64,000 bases of DNA from Streptomyces sp. TLI_105. Lineage in GTDB: Bacteria; Actinomycetota; Actinomycetes; Streptomycetales; Streptomycetaceae. The translations under genes were made by a program, and so were the position numbers. Positions 41,801 through 50,547 of the stretch are shown in pieces. The stretch's first letter is position 1, and every line of letters begins with the position of its first letter. The notes under the pieces were generated by a model. That model was given only the letters and a program-made list of their open reading frames with translations. It was not told the origin of the DNA and searched no databases. The stretch covers positions 1,302,001-1,366,000 of the forward strand of contig NZ_FNSM01000001.1 of the NCBI RefSeq assembly GCF_900105415.1, given 5' to 3'.

Positions 41801-44571
41801 CCCTCCGCTTCATCACCCCCGACCTGGTCCGGGAGGTCCTCGCGAAGCCGGCGGGGCTCGTGGTCGAGAGCGCCGGGGAGGCCCGCAGGCTCTACGGGCT
41901 GCTCACCTCCCGGGCGGACCTGATGGAGTCGGCGGGACCGGGGGCCATCCGGCACCGGACCGATCTGCGGGCGATCATGCTGCGCCTGTCGGACAGCGCG
42001 CGGACCGATCTGATGCGGGCGGTGGACCGGAGGGCCGTCGCGTACTACGCGGCCCGCGAGGGGCCCCGGGAGCGCGCCGAGGAGATCTACCACCGGCTCC
42101 GGCTGGGCGAGAACCCCCGTACGGTGGAGGCCCGTTGGGAGCCGGGCGTGGCGCCCTACCTGGGCGGCTCGGCGTACCGGGAGATGGCGCGCCGCTCGGC
42201 GGCGTTCCTCCTCGGCCGGATCGGCGGTCACGTGCCGGACCAGATCATGACCGAGGCCGACCAGGAGGACTGGGAGCGGATCGCGGCGCGCGAGGTGGAG
42301 GACCTGCTCACCCAGGGATACGTGGAGGCCGCGGGCCAGCGGCTCTCGGAGCGGCGGCCGTGGACGCCGTGCAGCAGGCTGCACGCGCTGCTCGCCGAGA
42401 CGCTCGCCCGCTCGGGGCGGACGGCTCAGGCGCGCGAGGGCGCCGAGCGGGCCGTGGACCGGGCGGAGGAGGCGGGGTGTGCGGAGACCCAGCTCGAACT
42501 GCTCCAGCTGTCGGCCCGGCTCGCCCAGGACTCGGGCGACTTCGCGGAGGCGGACCGTGACCTCCAGGAGGCGGAGGAGATCGCCGCGGGCCTCGGGCTG
42601 CGCCACGAGTCGCTGGGGGTGCTGGTCGCCCGGTCGCGCCTCGCGGAGCTCGCGGACGTCGACGCCGCCCCGGCGGAGGAGCGCCTGGCCCGGACGCTGC
42701 GCGGGATGCCGGACGCGGACCTGGCCCGGCAGCCCTCCCTGGCCCGTACGGCGGCGGCCGCGGCGTACCGGGCGGATCCCCGGCTCCTGGAGCACACGCT
42801 GCGGCTGGTGGGGCTCCCGGCGGACGAGGAGGCGGTGGTGACCGAGCTGGCCCGCTGGATCGACGCCACCCTCACCGACGAGCCCGGCCTGCGCGGGCCG
42901 CTGACCCGCATCCTGGAGTCCGCCGCCGGGGCCGAGACCTTCCTCGACGAGGACCGTCCGGATCTGGAAGGCATCGAGCGGGCCCTGCGGGAGGCGCGGG
43001 GGCGCGGCACCCTGGACAGCGTCGCCCGGCAGGCGCTCGCCCTCCGGGACGGCAGCGGGGCCCTGCTGCTCGGAGTGGCCTCCGCGATGGGCGCGGGCCC
43101 GCCCCGGCCGCAACCGTCTCCGCTTCCGCCTCCGCCCGGAGCGGACGTCGACGGACACGGCGCGGGGCGGGGGCCGGGACCGCGCTTCCGGCTGGGAGAC
43201 ACCGGTCCGCGCCCCGACCGGGAAGCCATTGGCCAGTCGCCCCGCCCCGACCGGGAAGCCACCGGCCAGTCGCCCCGCCCCGACCAAGGAGCCACCGGCC
43301 GGTGGAGCCGCCCACTCCAAGGAGCCCCCGGCCGGTGGGCGCGGCCCCGCCGGGGAGGCGCCGGCCTGTGGACCCGGCCGCCGCCGAACGCCGCCGGGGC
43401 CGCGCTCCGGAAGGTGCCGTTCCTGCCGCAGGCGCAGCTGGTCCGGGTCCGCAACGCCGCCCTGGAGGCGGGGCTCGCCGACCGGGCCCTGCGCCCGACG
43501 CTGCTCAAGGGCATCCCGGGCTACTTCACGGCCACGCTCGAACCGCTGGAGGACCCCCGGGAGCAGGCGCACGCCGACCTCGACGCGATGAACCAGGTCG
43601 AGCGGCTCCTCGACGGGCTGGTGCCGCTGGAGATCTGGCTGCACAACGCGATCGAGCAGACCCACGAGCCGGGCCCGCGCGCCGTGCTCCAGGGCGCCCT
43701 GGACGCCGTGGCCCGCGCGATCACCGGCGAGGCGGAGCTCCCGGCGGAGATGATGCCCGGGGAGATGAAGGAGGAGATCGTCCTCCAGGACGACACGGTG
43801 CCGTACGGGTTCCTGCACGGCGGCATCCGGGCCGGTGCCTCCGTCGCGCTGCTGCGGATCCCGCCGTACGAGTCGGGTGCGCCGCTCCTTCCCTCGTATC
43901 CGCACGGCGGCACCGGCTGGATGATCGCCCCCGGGCTTCTGATCACCAACCACCACGTGGTGATGGCCCGTTCGTGGGAGTCGGGCGTCCGGCCGTACGT
44001 GAGCGACGAGGACCTGCGGCTCCAGGCGCTGATGTCGCGCTCCCGCTTCGACTTCGTCGAGGACGCGGCGAGCGCGCCGGAGGCGACGGCCGGCGAGCTC
44101 GCGGCCTGGGACGCGGCGCTCGACTACGCGATCGTGCGGCTCTCCGCCGGCCAGGAGGAGCGGCCGACGCTCCGGATCGCCACCCGGCCGCTGCTCGTCC
44201 GGGAGCGGCAGCGCGTCCCGGTCAACATCATCCAGCACCCGGGCGGGCTCCCGAAGCGGGTCGCGCTGCGCAACAACCTGGTCTACCGGGCGGACGAGCA
44301 CGACATCCTGTACTTCACCGACACCCGGGGCGGTTCCTCCGGCTCCCCGGTCTGCCTCGACGACTGGACGGTCGTGGGGCTGCACCGGGGGACGCGGAAG
44401 GTGGACGAGGTCGAGTTCCAGGGCGCCCGGACGCGGTTCGTGAACGTGGGCACCCAGATGAGCGGCATCCTGACCCATCTGCGGGAGTCCCGGCCCGAGT
44501 TGTACGGGGAGATCATGGCGGCCCAGTCGGGGCGGCCCGTCCGGGGGGAAGCGAACGCGAAGCCGAGGTGA
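38899..44571 (+). CDS. Giant STAND NTPase-protease with effector-associated-like domain
   Basis: A 1,890-aa multidomain protein. A small helical N-terminal domain (about 1-95) precedes a first P-loop module (about 120-450). Its Walker A, GPEDSGRS, has Arg for the catalytic Lys, and its Walker B-like motif is VLDDCD near 245. Residues 456-511 are encoded by a MITE-like insertion. The second STAND module has an intact GVGGIGKST near 666-674 and VVVDSFEE near 810. Then come helical repeats (about 1150-1350), a 5 x 11-residue Pro/Arg/Gly repeat (about 1438-1492) and an effector-associated-like helical domain (about 1510-1615). The C-terminal trypsin-like protease has His in ITNHHVV, Asp in LDYAIVRL near 1743 and Ser in GGSSGSPV near 1812. 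The start is tentative (weak ribosome site). Confidence 0.85.
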   Translation: MPLTETEWGLVASWARDHLLDAPEPRDRLLRAGLPADFVEDLPLTPDPGRNALLVVAAARRDIAHQRRLLSVLAGLDALAAIDDPRGFEQGAEARNLLTRLREDERLRRSPRDPFHSTLLKHGTEVFLDRSELREKLRGFLADPEQTVFVVDGPEDSGRSYTYELIRHLGQHCDFHPVRVTLSRTSTAARLLERLSAFVAGPEGDRVPLDPTRLNDPLPCFEDAAHRIVARATAAEDRFWLVLDDCDRLDPHSDVWDCIGVLARAIYEHTPVRAETVPRLVLLGYAKTMRQLPYEIRKNECRDTSRPADENDLRSFFREFFTDTVPAGQEETVRALTETAVAEVLRAVESSSTEDGRMRRLCTAVEEVVRLHRALPPTSPPPGEAGHVLRDALRTGLAAPAAALPGLRRAYREAACLLREFDPARLRLADEEQATGRAVLELVDDCTALPAPVGCLVDQAGSGSGVRCLGYPQDRGDGSQGGGGSHGGAMPADDDAARRGARRREPGPIDQTPPGTTVWTLKPEIRDAALAGLAGPGAALRALRANIGLRPEGPGPERTALALLTGAGLPPTGTEPADPGAGSHDEVEALSDALQATLWLSRVPGVTGLPEVDEVQHRLERARLLQPMRRLVRGTFHDRTAELDALHAYLALPEEPAEPPVLLHGVGGIGKSTLLAKFLVDALAAAGPAGFPFAHIDFARPTLSVHEPATVIAEMARQLGVHHPAHRAAFEELADECERTAALQRGERNELDELHRLAGTRATLGRDYSSDFHARASAREQELAHRVASLVAEAVRPAPGEAPPPLVVVVDSFEEAQYRGSPVIARMWAVWTALRAAYSRLRFIVSGRAPIDHPARVLTPRTMELTELDHEASVDLLMSSGVTDEPLAEDLVDRIGGHPLSLKLAARTAVALGADSPSLGELLRRLPSRRRHFDRQVDQMLIQGTLYDRLLKHIAEDDVRVLVQAGLALRFITPDLVREVLAKPAGLVVESAGEARRLYGLLTSRADLMESAGPGAIRHRTDLRAIMLRLSDSARTDLMRAVDRRAVAYYAAREGPRERAEEIYHRLRLGENPRTVEARWEPGVAPYLGGSAYREMARRSAAFLLGRIGGHVPDQIMTEADQEDWERIAAREVEDLLTQGYVEAAGQRLSERRPWTPCSRLHALLAETLARSGRTAQAREGAERAVDRAEEAGCAETQLELLQLSARLAQDSGDFAEADRDLQEAEEIAAGLGLRHESLGVLVARSRLAELADVDAAPAEERLARTLRGMPDADLARQPSLARTAAAAAYRADPRLLEHTLRLVGLPADEEAVVTELARWIDATLTDEPGLRGPLTRILESAAGAETFLDEDRPDLEGIERALREARGRGTLDSVARQALALRDGSGALLLGVASAMGAGPPRPQPSPLPPPPGADVDGHGAGRGPGPRFRLGDTGPRPDREAIGQSPRPDREATGQSPRPDQGATGRWSRPLQGAPGRWARPRRGGAGLWTRPPPNAAGAALRKVPFLPQAQLVRVRNAALEAGLADRALRPTLLKGIPGYFTATLEPLEDPREQAHADLDAMNQVERLLDGLVPLEIWLHNAIEQTHEPGPRAVLQGALDAVARAITGEAELPAEMMPGEMKEEIVLQDDTVPYGFLHGGIRAGASVALLRIPPYESGAPLLPSYPHGGTGWMIAPGLLITNHHVVMARSWESGVRPYVSDEDLRLQALMSRSRFDFVEDAASAPEATAGELAAWDAALDYAIVRLSAGQEERPTLRIATRPLLVRERQRVPVNIIQHPGGLPKRVALRNNLVYRADEHDILYFTDTRGGSSGSPVCLDDWTVVGLHRGTRKVDEVEFQGARTRFVNVGTQMSGILTHLRESRPELYGEIMAAQSGRPVRGEANAKPR
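40264..40431. mobile_element. MITE-like 168-bp insertion inside the giant NTPase-protease gene
   Basis: Terminal inverted repeats of 17 bp (40264-40280 against 40415-40431, one mismatch; outer ends CTGGTCGATC / GATCGACCAG) extend imperfectly to about 35 bp. Length is exactly 56 codons, so the reading frame is kept and a Gly/Ser/Arg-rich linker is encoded. It has internal palindromes (near GGGGTACCCCC and CATGGCGGAGCCATG). No transposase and no clear target duplication. Confidence 0.75.
43210..43374. repeat. 33-bp tandem repeat, 5 copies, in the giant gene
   Basis: Five consecutive 33-bp units (43210, 43243, 43276, 43309 and 43342 onward) encode PRPDREATGQS-like 11-residue repeats. The first two copies are nearly identical and later ones diverge. 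They form a flexible linker between the helical repeats and the effector-associated-like domain. Confidence 0.9.
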
Positions 44572-44577
44572 GCGACC

Positions 44578-45651
44578 ATGCCGAACGGATCACGGAGCGT
44601 GTCGCCGGTGGCGACCGGTGCCGAGCGGATCTTCGGTGATCTGCGGGAGGTGGCCGCGCGGGTGCGCGCGGAACTGGAGGCGGAGATCGCCGAGGCCGCG
44701 CTCGAACTGCCCGCCGGCGCGGCGCCGGCGGCCGAGATCTCCCGCTTCGCCCGTGACGAGCGGGCCCGCGTCCTGGAGGCGGGGGTCAGCGGTCTGGAGA
44801 AGCTGGCCGGGCACCGCGAGGACGAGCTCGACGAGGGCGAGGCCTTCGGTGTGGAGGCGATCGTCCTCCTGGAGGGCCGGCCCGCGATCCTGGTCCAGCG
44901 CCAGGACTTCGCCCCGCAGCACGACGAGTGGTCGGTGCTCGAACCGCAGCGGCCCGCGATCCGGGAGTCGCTCGCGCGGGTCGGCCGGGTCGAGGTCACC
45001 GGGCATCCCAGCCTGGACTGGATCGGCACGGCGTTCCTGGTCGGCCCGCGCACGGTGATGACGAACCGTCATGTGGCGGTGGAGTTCAGCCGCTTCGAGG
45101 ACGAGCGCTGGATGCTGGAGTTCGGCATGTCGGCGCGGGTCGACCCGGCGGAGGAGCTGCCCGTCGAGGGCGGGCCGCCCGGGGCCTCGGTGCCGTACGA
45201 GATCACCGACGTCATCGGCGTCCACCCCGACGTCGACATGGCCCTGCTCCGCGTCGAGCCCTCGACGGAGGACGGTCTGCCGACGCCGCTCGCGGTCGCG
45301 GCGGACGGGCCGGCGGACCTGCCGGGCCGCCCGGTGTACGTGATCGGCTACCCGGCCTGGGACGGCCGGCGCAACGAGCCCGAGTCGATGCGCCGGATCT
45401 TCATGGACGTCTACAACGTGAAGCGGCTCCAGCCGGGCGCGGCCACCGAGTTCACCCCGGGCGGCCTGGTGATGAAGCACGACTGCTCGACGCTCGGCGG
45501 CAACAGCGGCTCCCCGGTGTTCGACCTCGCCGACCACCGGGTCCTCGGGCTGCACTTCGGCGGCCGCTACCGCACGGGCAACTTCGCCGTCCCGCTCTGG
45601 GAGCTGGTGGAGGACCCGCTGCTCGACAAGGCGGAGGTCAACTGGGTCTGA
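44578..45651 (+). CDS. Trypsin-like serine protease partner of the giant NTPase-protease
   Basis: A 357-aa intracellular protease. An N-terminal helical region (about 10-75) and a linker precede a chymotrypsin-fold domain (about 140-350) with His in MTNRHVAVE (about 163), Asp in DVDMALLRVE (about 222) and Ser in GGNSGSPVFDL (about 307). The protease part resembles the C-terminal domain of the giant upstream protein but is clearly divergent. No signal peptide. It starts 6 bp after the giant gene's stop, so the two are one operon. A protease cascade is plausible (inference). Confidence 0.88.
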   Translation: MPNGSRSVSPVATGAERIFGDLREVAARVRAELEAEIAEAALELPAGAAPAAEISRFARDERARVLEAGVSGLEKLAGHREDELDEGEAFGVEAIVLLEGRPAILVQRQDFAPQHDEWSVLEPQRPAIRESLARVGRVEVTGHPSLDWIGTAFLVGPRTVMTNRHVAVEFSRFEDERWMLEFGMSARVDPAEELPVEGGPPGASVPYEITDVIGVHPDVDMALLRVEPSTEDGLPTPLAVAADGPADLPGRPVYVIGYPAWDGRRNEPESMRRIFMDVYNVKRLQPGAATEFTPGGLVMKHDCSTLGGNSGSPVFDLADHRVLGLHFGGRYRTGNFAVPLWELVEDPLLDKAEVNWV

Positions 45652-45658
45652 GCGGCCC

Positions 45659-46309
45659 CTACTCGGCGAGGGCCACGGCGTACGCCCCGCGGGCGGTGGT
45701 CCCGTCGGGGAGGCGCCACTCGGCCGTGACCCCGCCGCGGCCCGGTGCGCCGTCCGCGCCGGGGCGCAGGACGCGCCGCAGCCGGAGCGTCAGCGGCGCG
45801 GCCGCGTCGGCCTCCCGCACCTCCACGTCGGTGCGGTCGGGGCCTTCCGTGACCCGTACGAGCTCCGCGCCGGGGCCGGCGGGGGCGAGCGAGGCGGAGA
45901 CGGTGGGGTCGGTCGTGTCGTCGACGGACTGGTGCTGCGCCTCGGCCCGGCCGGCGAGCAGGGCGTACAACTGGGCGACGAGCACCGGGTCGTGGGCGCC
46001 GTCGTAGATCCAGCGCGTGCCGAGGACGCCGTGTTCGGAGGTGCCGATGAGGGCGTGCTCGGCGCCCTCCAGGGGTGCGCCCCGGTAGGTCATCGGGACC
46101 AGGTAGGCGATCGCGTCCGGTCCGGAGCCGTCGGTGACGGCCATGAACTCGATGCCCACCTCGCCGGCGGGGTCGTCCAGCCGGAAGCCGCCCGCCTTGG
46201 CCGGCCGCGGCTCCTCGGCTCCACCGGCGTACCAGGCGCGGGTGGGCAGCCAGGAGGCGAGCAGTTCCAGCTTGGTGGGCTGCATCGTGGTGTGGTGGAT
46301 GACGGCCAT
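45659..46309 (-). CDS. Maltokinase N-terminal cap-like protein
   Basis: A 216-aa protein resembling the stand-alone N-terminal cap domain of actinobacterial maltokinases (MAVIHHTTMQPTKLELLASWLPTR at the start, central MTYRGAPLEGAEHALIGTSEHGVLG, WIYDGAHDPVLVAQL). It is usually annotated as a 1,4-alpha-glucan-branching-related or maltokinase-cap protein of unknown activity. No kinase domain is present. ATG at 46309 with GGGAG about nine bases upstream. It ends 7 bp from the convergent protease gene. Confidence 0.8.
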   Translation of the reverse strand: MAVIHHTTMQPTKLELLASWLPTRAWYAGGAEEPRPAKAGGFRLDDPAGEVGIEFMAVTDGSGPDAIAYLVPMTYRGAPLEGAEHALIGTSEHGVLGTRWIYDGAHDPVLVAQLYALLAGRAEAQHQSVDDTTDPTVSASLAPAGPGAELVRVTEGPDRTDVEVREADAAAPLTLRLRRVLRPGADGAPGRGGVTAEWRLPDGTTARGAYAVALAE

Positions 46310-46441
46310 CGTGCGTTTCTCCCTCTCGACCCGGGGCCAGAGCACCGCAACCTAACAGACGGACCGGGTCGCGATGCGGGGGCGTCCACGACGGCCTAGC
46401 CTGGGAGTGGAGTGTTGTCCCCGGCCGGCAGGAGGCCCGCC

Positions 46442-47683
46442 GTGAGGTACTCGCACACCGGGAACCGACGCGTCTGCGCGACCTTCGCGGCCCTGGGGAT
46501 CCTCGTCGTCCCCGTGGGCGCGGGCTCGGCCCTCGCGGCCGAACCACCCGACCCCGTCGCCCTGGTGGCGGCCCCGTCCCCCTCGGCGGACGCGGGCTTC
46601 CCGGAACTCACCCCGGCCGTCGCCGCCCGCCTGGACCGGGCGGTCCAGGACGTGATGAAGGAGACGGGCGTCCCGGGCGTCACCGTCGGCCTCTCGGCGC
46701 CCGGCAAGGGTACGTACATCCGCTCCTTCGGGATCGCCGACAAGGCCACCGGGCAGCCCATGAACCCAGGGCTCTACATGCGGATCGGCAGCGAGACCAA
46801 GACCTTCACCGTGACCGCCCTGCTCGAACTGGTCGACCGGGGCAAGGTGAGCGTGGACGACCCGATCTCGAAGTACGTCGACGGCGTGCCGAACGGCGAC
46901 AAGATCACCCTGCGCAACCTGGCGTCCATGCGCAGCGGTCTCTTCAACTACTCGGCGGACGAGGGCTTCTACAAGGCGCTCACGTCGAACCCCGACCGGC
47001 CCTTCACCCCGCAGGAGCTGCTCGCCTACTCGTTCAAGCACCCGATCCAGTTCCAGCCGGGCGCCGAGTTCGACTACTGCAACACGAACCTGATCCTGCT
47101 CGGGCTCGTCGTCGAGAAGGTCAGCGGGACACCGCTGCACGAGTTCATCCAGAAGAACGTCCTCGACCCCGCGGGCCTGCGCCACACGGTCTTCCCGACG
47201 GACGCCGCGTTCCCGAGCCCGCACGCCCACGGCTACACCGAGCAGACCGCCTCGGGGAAGCTGGAGGACTCCACCGACTGGAACCCCTCCTGGGGCTGGG
47301 CGGCCGGTGCGATGATCTCGGACCTCCAGGACCTGCGCACCTGGGCCCGTGTGGTGGCGACCGGGACCCTGCTGACCCCGAAGACGCAGGCCGAGCGGCT
47401 GAAGACGTACCCCTCGGGCGTCCCCGGCGCGGGCTACGGCCTCGGCATCTTCAACATTCAGGGCTGGATCGGTCACAACGGCTCCCTGCCGGGTTACGAG
47501 TCGCTCACGCTCTACCTTCCGGAGGCCAAGGCCACGCTGGTCGTCCTTCTCAACACGGACGTCCTGCACGACAACAACGAGCCCAGCACGCTCTTCGGCC
47601 AGGCCATCACCCGCATCGTGACCCCGGGCCACGTCTTCGACATCCCGGTGACGGAACCCAAGCCGAGTCCGAGCGGAAGCTGA
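46442..47683 (+). CDS. Secreted serine hydrolase (beta-lactamase / D-Ala-D-Ala carboxypeptidase family)
   Basis: A 413-aa exported penicillin-binding-protein-type hydrolase. Signal peptide (about 1-34, ending SALAAEPP). Catalytic motifs are SETK (S117-K120), YCN near 212 in place of the common YSN, and HNG near 346. The role may be D,D-carboxypeptidase or esterase activity at the cell surface. The GTG at 46442 has AGGAGG six bases upstream. It is a monocistronic-looking gene with a 103-bp gap to the next. Confidence 0.88.
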   Translation: MRYSHTGNRRVCATFAALGILVVPVGAGSALAAEPPDPVALVAAPSPSADAGFPELTPAVAARLDRAVQDVMKETGVPGVTVGLSAPGKGTYIRSFGIADKATGQPMNPGLYMRIGSETKTFTVTALLELVDRGKVSVDDPISKYVDGVPNGDKITLRNLASMRSGLFNYSADEGFYKALTSNPDRPFTPQELLAYSFKHPIQFQPGAEFDYCNTNLILLGLVVEKVSGTPLHEFIQKNVLDPAGLRHTVFPTDAAFPSPHAHGYTEQTASGKLEDSTDWNPSWGWAAGAMISDLQDLRTWARVVATGTLLTPKTQAERLKTYPSGVPGAGYGLGIFNIQGWIGHNGSLPGYESLTLYLPEAKATLVVLLNTDVLHDNNEPSTLFGQAITRIVTPGHVFDIPVTEPKPSPSGS

Positions 47684-47786
47684 CGCGCGTCCCGCCCGGC
47701 CCCGCGACCACCTGCCTGTTAATCTCCTCTTTGTCCTGAACAATCCCCCGGCAGTCGTCCGTGCCGCCGCAGAGTCGGGAGCAGCA

Positions 47787-48251
47787 GTGACCGGTGGACC
47801 CGAGCCCATCAGCGCCGTCGCCCGCGAGGATCTCGAGCGCGAGCTCGCCGAGCTCCGCACCGAACGCGAGGCCGTCGCCGCCACCCTGCGGGGCGGTGGC
47901 GGCGACGAGGTCGGCGACCGGGCCGACCAAGCCGACGAGTTGCAGCGCGCCGACGACCTCGACCGCCTGGACGCCGACATCCAGGAGATCGAGGGGCGGC
48001 TCAAGGAGGCGTCCGTCGCGCCGGCTCCGTCCTCCGACGCGGTCGGTGTGGGCAGCAGCGTGACCGTGCGGTTCGAGGACGGCACCGAGTCGACCGTCCA
48101 GATCGGCGAGCTCGCGGACGCCCTGGACGCGACCCTGGTCACCGCCGACAGCCCGCTCGGCCGGGCCCTGCTCGGCCACAGCGCCGGCGACACCGTCACG
48201 TACGAGACACCCGAGGGCCGGGCGACCGCGGTCGTGCTCTCGCTCGGCTGA
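47787..48251 (+). CDS. GreA/GreB-family transcription factor-like protein
   Basis: A 154-aa protein with an N-terminal antiparallel coiled coil (about 10-75, acidic tip around GDEVGDRADQADE) and a C-terminal FKBP-like domain (about 85-154: VGSSVTVRFEDGTESTVQIG, SPLGRALLGHSAGDTVTYETP), as in Gre cleavage factors and related RNA-polymerase-channel proteins. It probably binds the secondary channel of RNA polymerase. GTG start with GGGAGCA upstream. The next gene begins 4 bp after its stop. Confidence 0.87.
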   Translation: MTGGPEPISAVAREDLERELAELRTEREAVAATLRGGGGDEVGDRADQADELQRADDLDRLDADIQEIEGRLKEASVAPAPSSDAVGVGSSVTVRFEDGTESTVQIGELADALDATLVTADSPLGRALLGHSAGDTVTYETPEGRATAVVLSLG

Positions 48252-48255
48252 CGGC

Positions 48256-49080
48256 GTGCCGGAAGCCGCCTCCCCCGGGCCCGGCCGTCAGGAGATCCGA
48301 GAAGCCGACCGCAAGGGCGGCCCGGGGCACACCGTCCTGGTGGCGCTGGCCCTCGCGGTTCCCGTCACCAAGCTGGCCTACACGGTCGGCGGCGGCGACG
48401 CCGTACGCGACGTGCTGGTCGGCATGGAGCCGGCGAACTGGCCGGACGTCCTCGTCGGCATGGTGATCACGGACCCGCTGCTCGGGTCCGTCCTCGCCGT
48501 CGTCGTCTCCCGGGTGGTCTTCGCCCTGTTCGCCGCGCGCGGGGCGGTCCCCCTCGGCGGCGGGACGGCGCGGGCCGTGCGGCGGGCGGCGCTCACGCTC
48601 GTCAACCCGATCGCCGTCGGGATCATCGACGCCTGTTTCTTCGGGCCGTGGTGGGGGCTCGCCACCGGGCTCGCCGCCTTCGCGCTGCGCCAGGGCGTGG
48701 TCGTGGAGTACCGCACGGGACGACGCCGCCCGCACCACCGGCACGAGCAGGACCGGGCCGGGCACGTCGATCCCGGCTACCGGCCGCCCTCCTGGCTGCG
48801 CAGGGCCGCCGGTGTGGAGCAGTGGGTGGCGCTGGCCCTGACGGTGTTCGTGCTGCCGTTCCTGGCGTTCGTGTCGGCGCTCGACGGGCAGGCGTGGACG
48901 TCCGTCGTCGAGTGCCGGGTGACGGAGGGCGCGCGGACCGGGAGCGGCCGTCTGATCGAGCTGAGCCGCGAGGGCGACGGCGTGGTCGGCTGGAACCTGG
49001 ACTCCGGGCAGATCTCCAACGGCCTCGGCTGCACGAGCGAGGAGAGCCGCTACGTGCGCGAGCCGTGGTGGCGTCGCTGA
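48256..49080 (+). CDS. Membrane protein of unknown function
   Basis: A 274-aa protein not assigned to a family. Helices at about 26-46, 62-92, 108-140 and a last one near 190-215 are followed by a small extracytoplasmic C-terminal domain with two cysteines (VVECRV and GLGCTS) that could form a disulphide. The GTG start is 4 bp after the Gre-like stop, so it is probably co-transcribed. It is convergent with the DUF1345 gene. Confidence 0.7.
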   Translation: MPEAASPGPGRQEIREADRKGGPGHTVLVALALAVPVTKLAYTVGGGDAVRDVLVGMEPANWPDVLVGMVITDPLLGSVLAVVVSRVVFALFAARGAVPLGGGTARAVRRAALTLVNPIAVGIIDACFFGPWWGLATGLAAFALRQGVVVEYRTGRRRPHHRHEQDRAGHVDPGYRPPSWLRRAAGVEQWVALALTVFVLPFLAFVSALDGQAWTSVVECRVTEGARTGSGRLIELSREGDGVVGWNLDSGQISNGLGCTSEESRYVREPWWRR

Positions 49081-49092
49081 CGGCCGCGCCGG

Positions 49093-49728
49093 TCAGCCCG
49101 TGACGATCCCGGTGACGAGGTTGATGGTGGTGGCCAGGATGCTCGCCCCGAAGACGTACGAGAGCAGGCAGTGCCGCAGGACGATCGACCGGACCGTGGG
49201 GCTGGAGACGTTCGTGTCGGAGACCTGGTAGGTCATGCCGAGGTTGAAGCTGAAGTACAGGAAGTCGCTGTACTTCGGCGGGGCCGGGGAGTTGAAGTCG
49301 ATCCCGCCGCCGGGTTTCAGGGCGTAGTAGAGGTACGCGTACCGGGTGGCGTACATGAGGTGGAGCGCCGCCCAGGCCATGAAGACGCCGCAGAGCGCCG
49401 TCGCGGCCGCCGCGTGGCTCAGGTCGGTGCGGCCGACCAGGAGCAGCACGACGATGCCGACGAGCCCGCACAGGGAGGTCGCGACCACGACGAGTTCCTC
49501 GACGACGGGCCGGAACTCCTCGCGCCGGACGTTGTGGTGCGTCGTGGCGGCGTCCATGGGCCACAGGACGATCCAGCCGATGACGACGAAGAGGGTCTCG
49601 GCCGCGGCGATGCCGGCGAGGACGCCCAGCGGGGTGTGGGTCAGGGCGGCGACGGCCGCGCCGGCCGCCGCCCCGGCGAGCGCCGAGACGGCGAGCCGGG
49701 GTACGGCGCCGAGGAGCCGTCGGTCCAC
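49093..49728 (-). CDS. DUF1345 family membrane protein
   Basis: A 211-aa protein with five to six predicted helices and the family signature [25 protein letters not shown] (about 160-184, quoted in part). GTG start. It follows the encapsulin gene by 3 bp, so it is the third gene of the DyP-encapsulin operon. Function unknown; co-occurrence suggests an envelope partner of the compartment or simply read-through. Confidence 0.85.
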   Translation of the reverse strand: MDRRLLGAVPRLAVSALAGAAAGAAVAALTHTPLGVLAGIAAAETLFVVIGWIVLWPMDAATTHHNVRREEFRPVVEELVVVATSLCGLVGIVVLLLVGRTDLSHAAAATALCGVFMAWAALHLMYATRYAYLYYALKPGGGIDFNSPAPPKYSDFLYFSFNLGMTYQVSDTNVSSPTVRSIVLRHCLLSYVFGASILATTINLVTGIVTG

Positions 49729-49731
49729 GGC

Positions 49732-50547
49732 TCAGGGCTCCAGGACGACGACGGCCTCGTCCGTGTAGGCGAGGAAGGTCAGGGTCTCCTGGAGGTACAG
49801 CTCCACGCCGGTCGCGTCGTGCGCGGTGTAGCCGATCGCCACGTCCTGGCCGATGCGCAGCTCGAAGTCGCCGCCCCGGGTGGAGAGGACGAATCCGCCG
49901 TCGAGGGCGGGCGCCCAGATCGGGGAGCCGTCGAGCATCCGGGCGAGGTGGGCCGCGATCGGGTAGCCGTGGTCGGAGGTCTCGCTGACCGCCCGGTACT
50001 GGTCGGCGCCGAGCAGCAGGGCGTACGGTCCGTCGACGCCGGCGAGCCGCAGGGCGGTGAGGGCCCGGCTGACCGCGTCGGGGTAGTCGCGGGGCTCGGT
50101 CGGCAGCCGCAGCACCGCGTTGGAGCTGCGGCGCCGCAGCCCTTCGACGCCCGCGGTCTCGTACCCCTCGAAGACCATGCGGTCCTCGATGAGCGCCAGG
50201 GCGCGGGCCGCGTCCTTGACGGGCTGCCAGTCGGAGTCCCTGGAGCCGCGCTCGACGTCGTCGACGGCGGCCCGGGCGACGGTGAACGGCACGCGGACCT
50301 CGACGAGGGGCCGCACCACGCGCAGCCGTGCCGTGACGCCGGGCGCGGGCGCCGCCAGGTCGGAGAGGTGGCCCGTGCCGACGGCCGAGAGTTCCGGTCC
50401 GGCCGGGTCGGGGACGTCGACGACGCGGCGGCCCGCGACGTTGCGGCGGAAGGTGCGGCGGGCCTCCTCCTCGATCTCGGCCCAGGCGGCCGCGGTGATC
50501 GGGGCGAGTTCGCGGTGGAGGTTGCTGGTGGACTCGGGGGGCGTCAT
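49732..50547 (-). CDS. Family 1 encapsulin shell protein
   Basis: A 271-aa HK97-fold protein that self-assembles into an icosahedral nanocompartment. The family N-terminus NLHRELAPITAAAWAEI is followed by EEEARRTFRRNVAGRRVVDV, an E-loop region (about 55-85) and the C-terminal YTDEAVVVLEP strand. Length is normal for family 1. The ATG overlaps the stop of the upstream DyP peroxidase gene by 4 bp. The peroxidase carries the matching targeting tail, so the pair is an encapsulated peroxidase. Confidence 0.95.
   Translation of the reverse strand: MTPPESTSNLHRELAPITAAAWAEIEEEARRTFRRNVAGRRVVDVPDPAGPELSAVGTGHLSDLAAPAPGVTARLRVVRPLVEVRVPFTVARAAVDDVERGSRDSDWQPVKDAARALALIEDRMVFEGYETAGVEGLRRRSSNAVLRLPTEPRDYPDAVSRALTALRLAGVDGPYALLLGADQYRAVSETSDHGYPIAAHLARMLDGSPIWAPALDGGFVLSTRGGDFELRIGQDVAIGYTAHDATGVELYLQETLTFLAYTDEAVVVLEP

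Noticed and set aside
43210..43374. Possible CRISPR array
   Set aside because: The 33-bp units are contiguous with no spacers, vary between copies and are translated in frame; no cas genes nearby.
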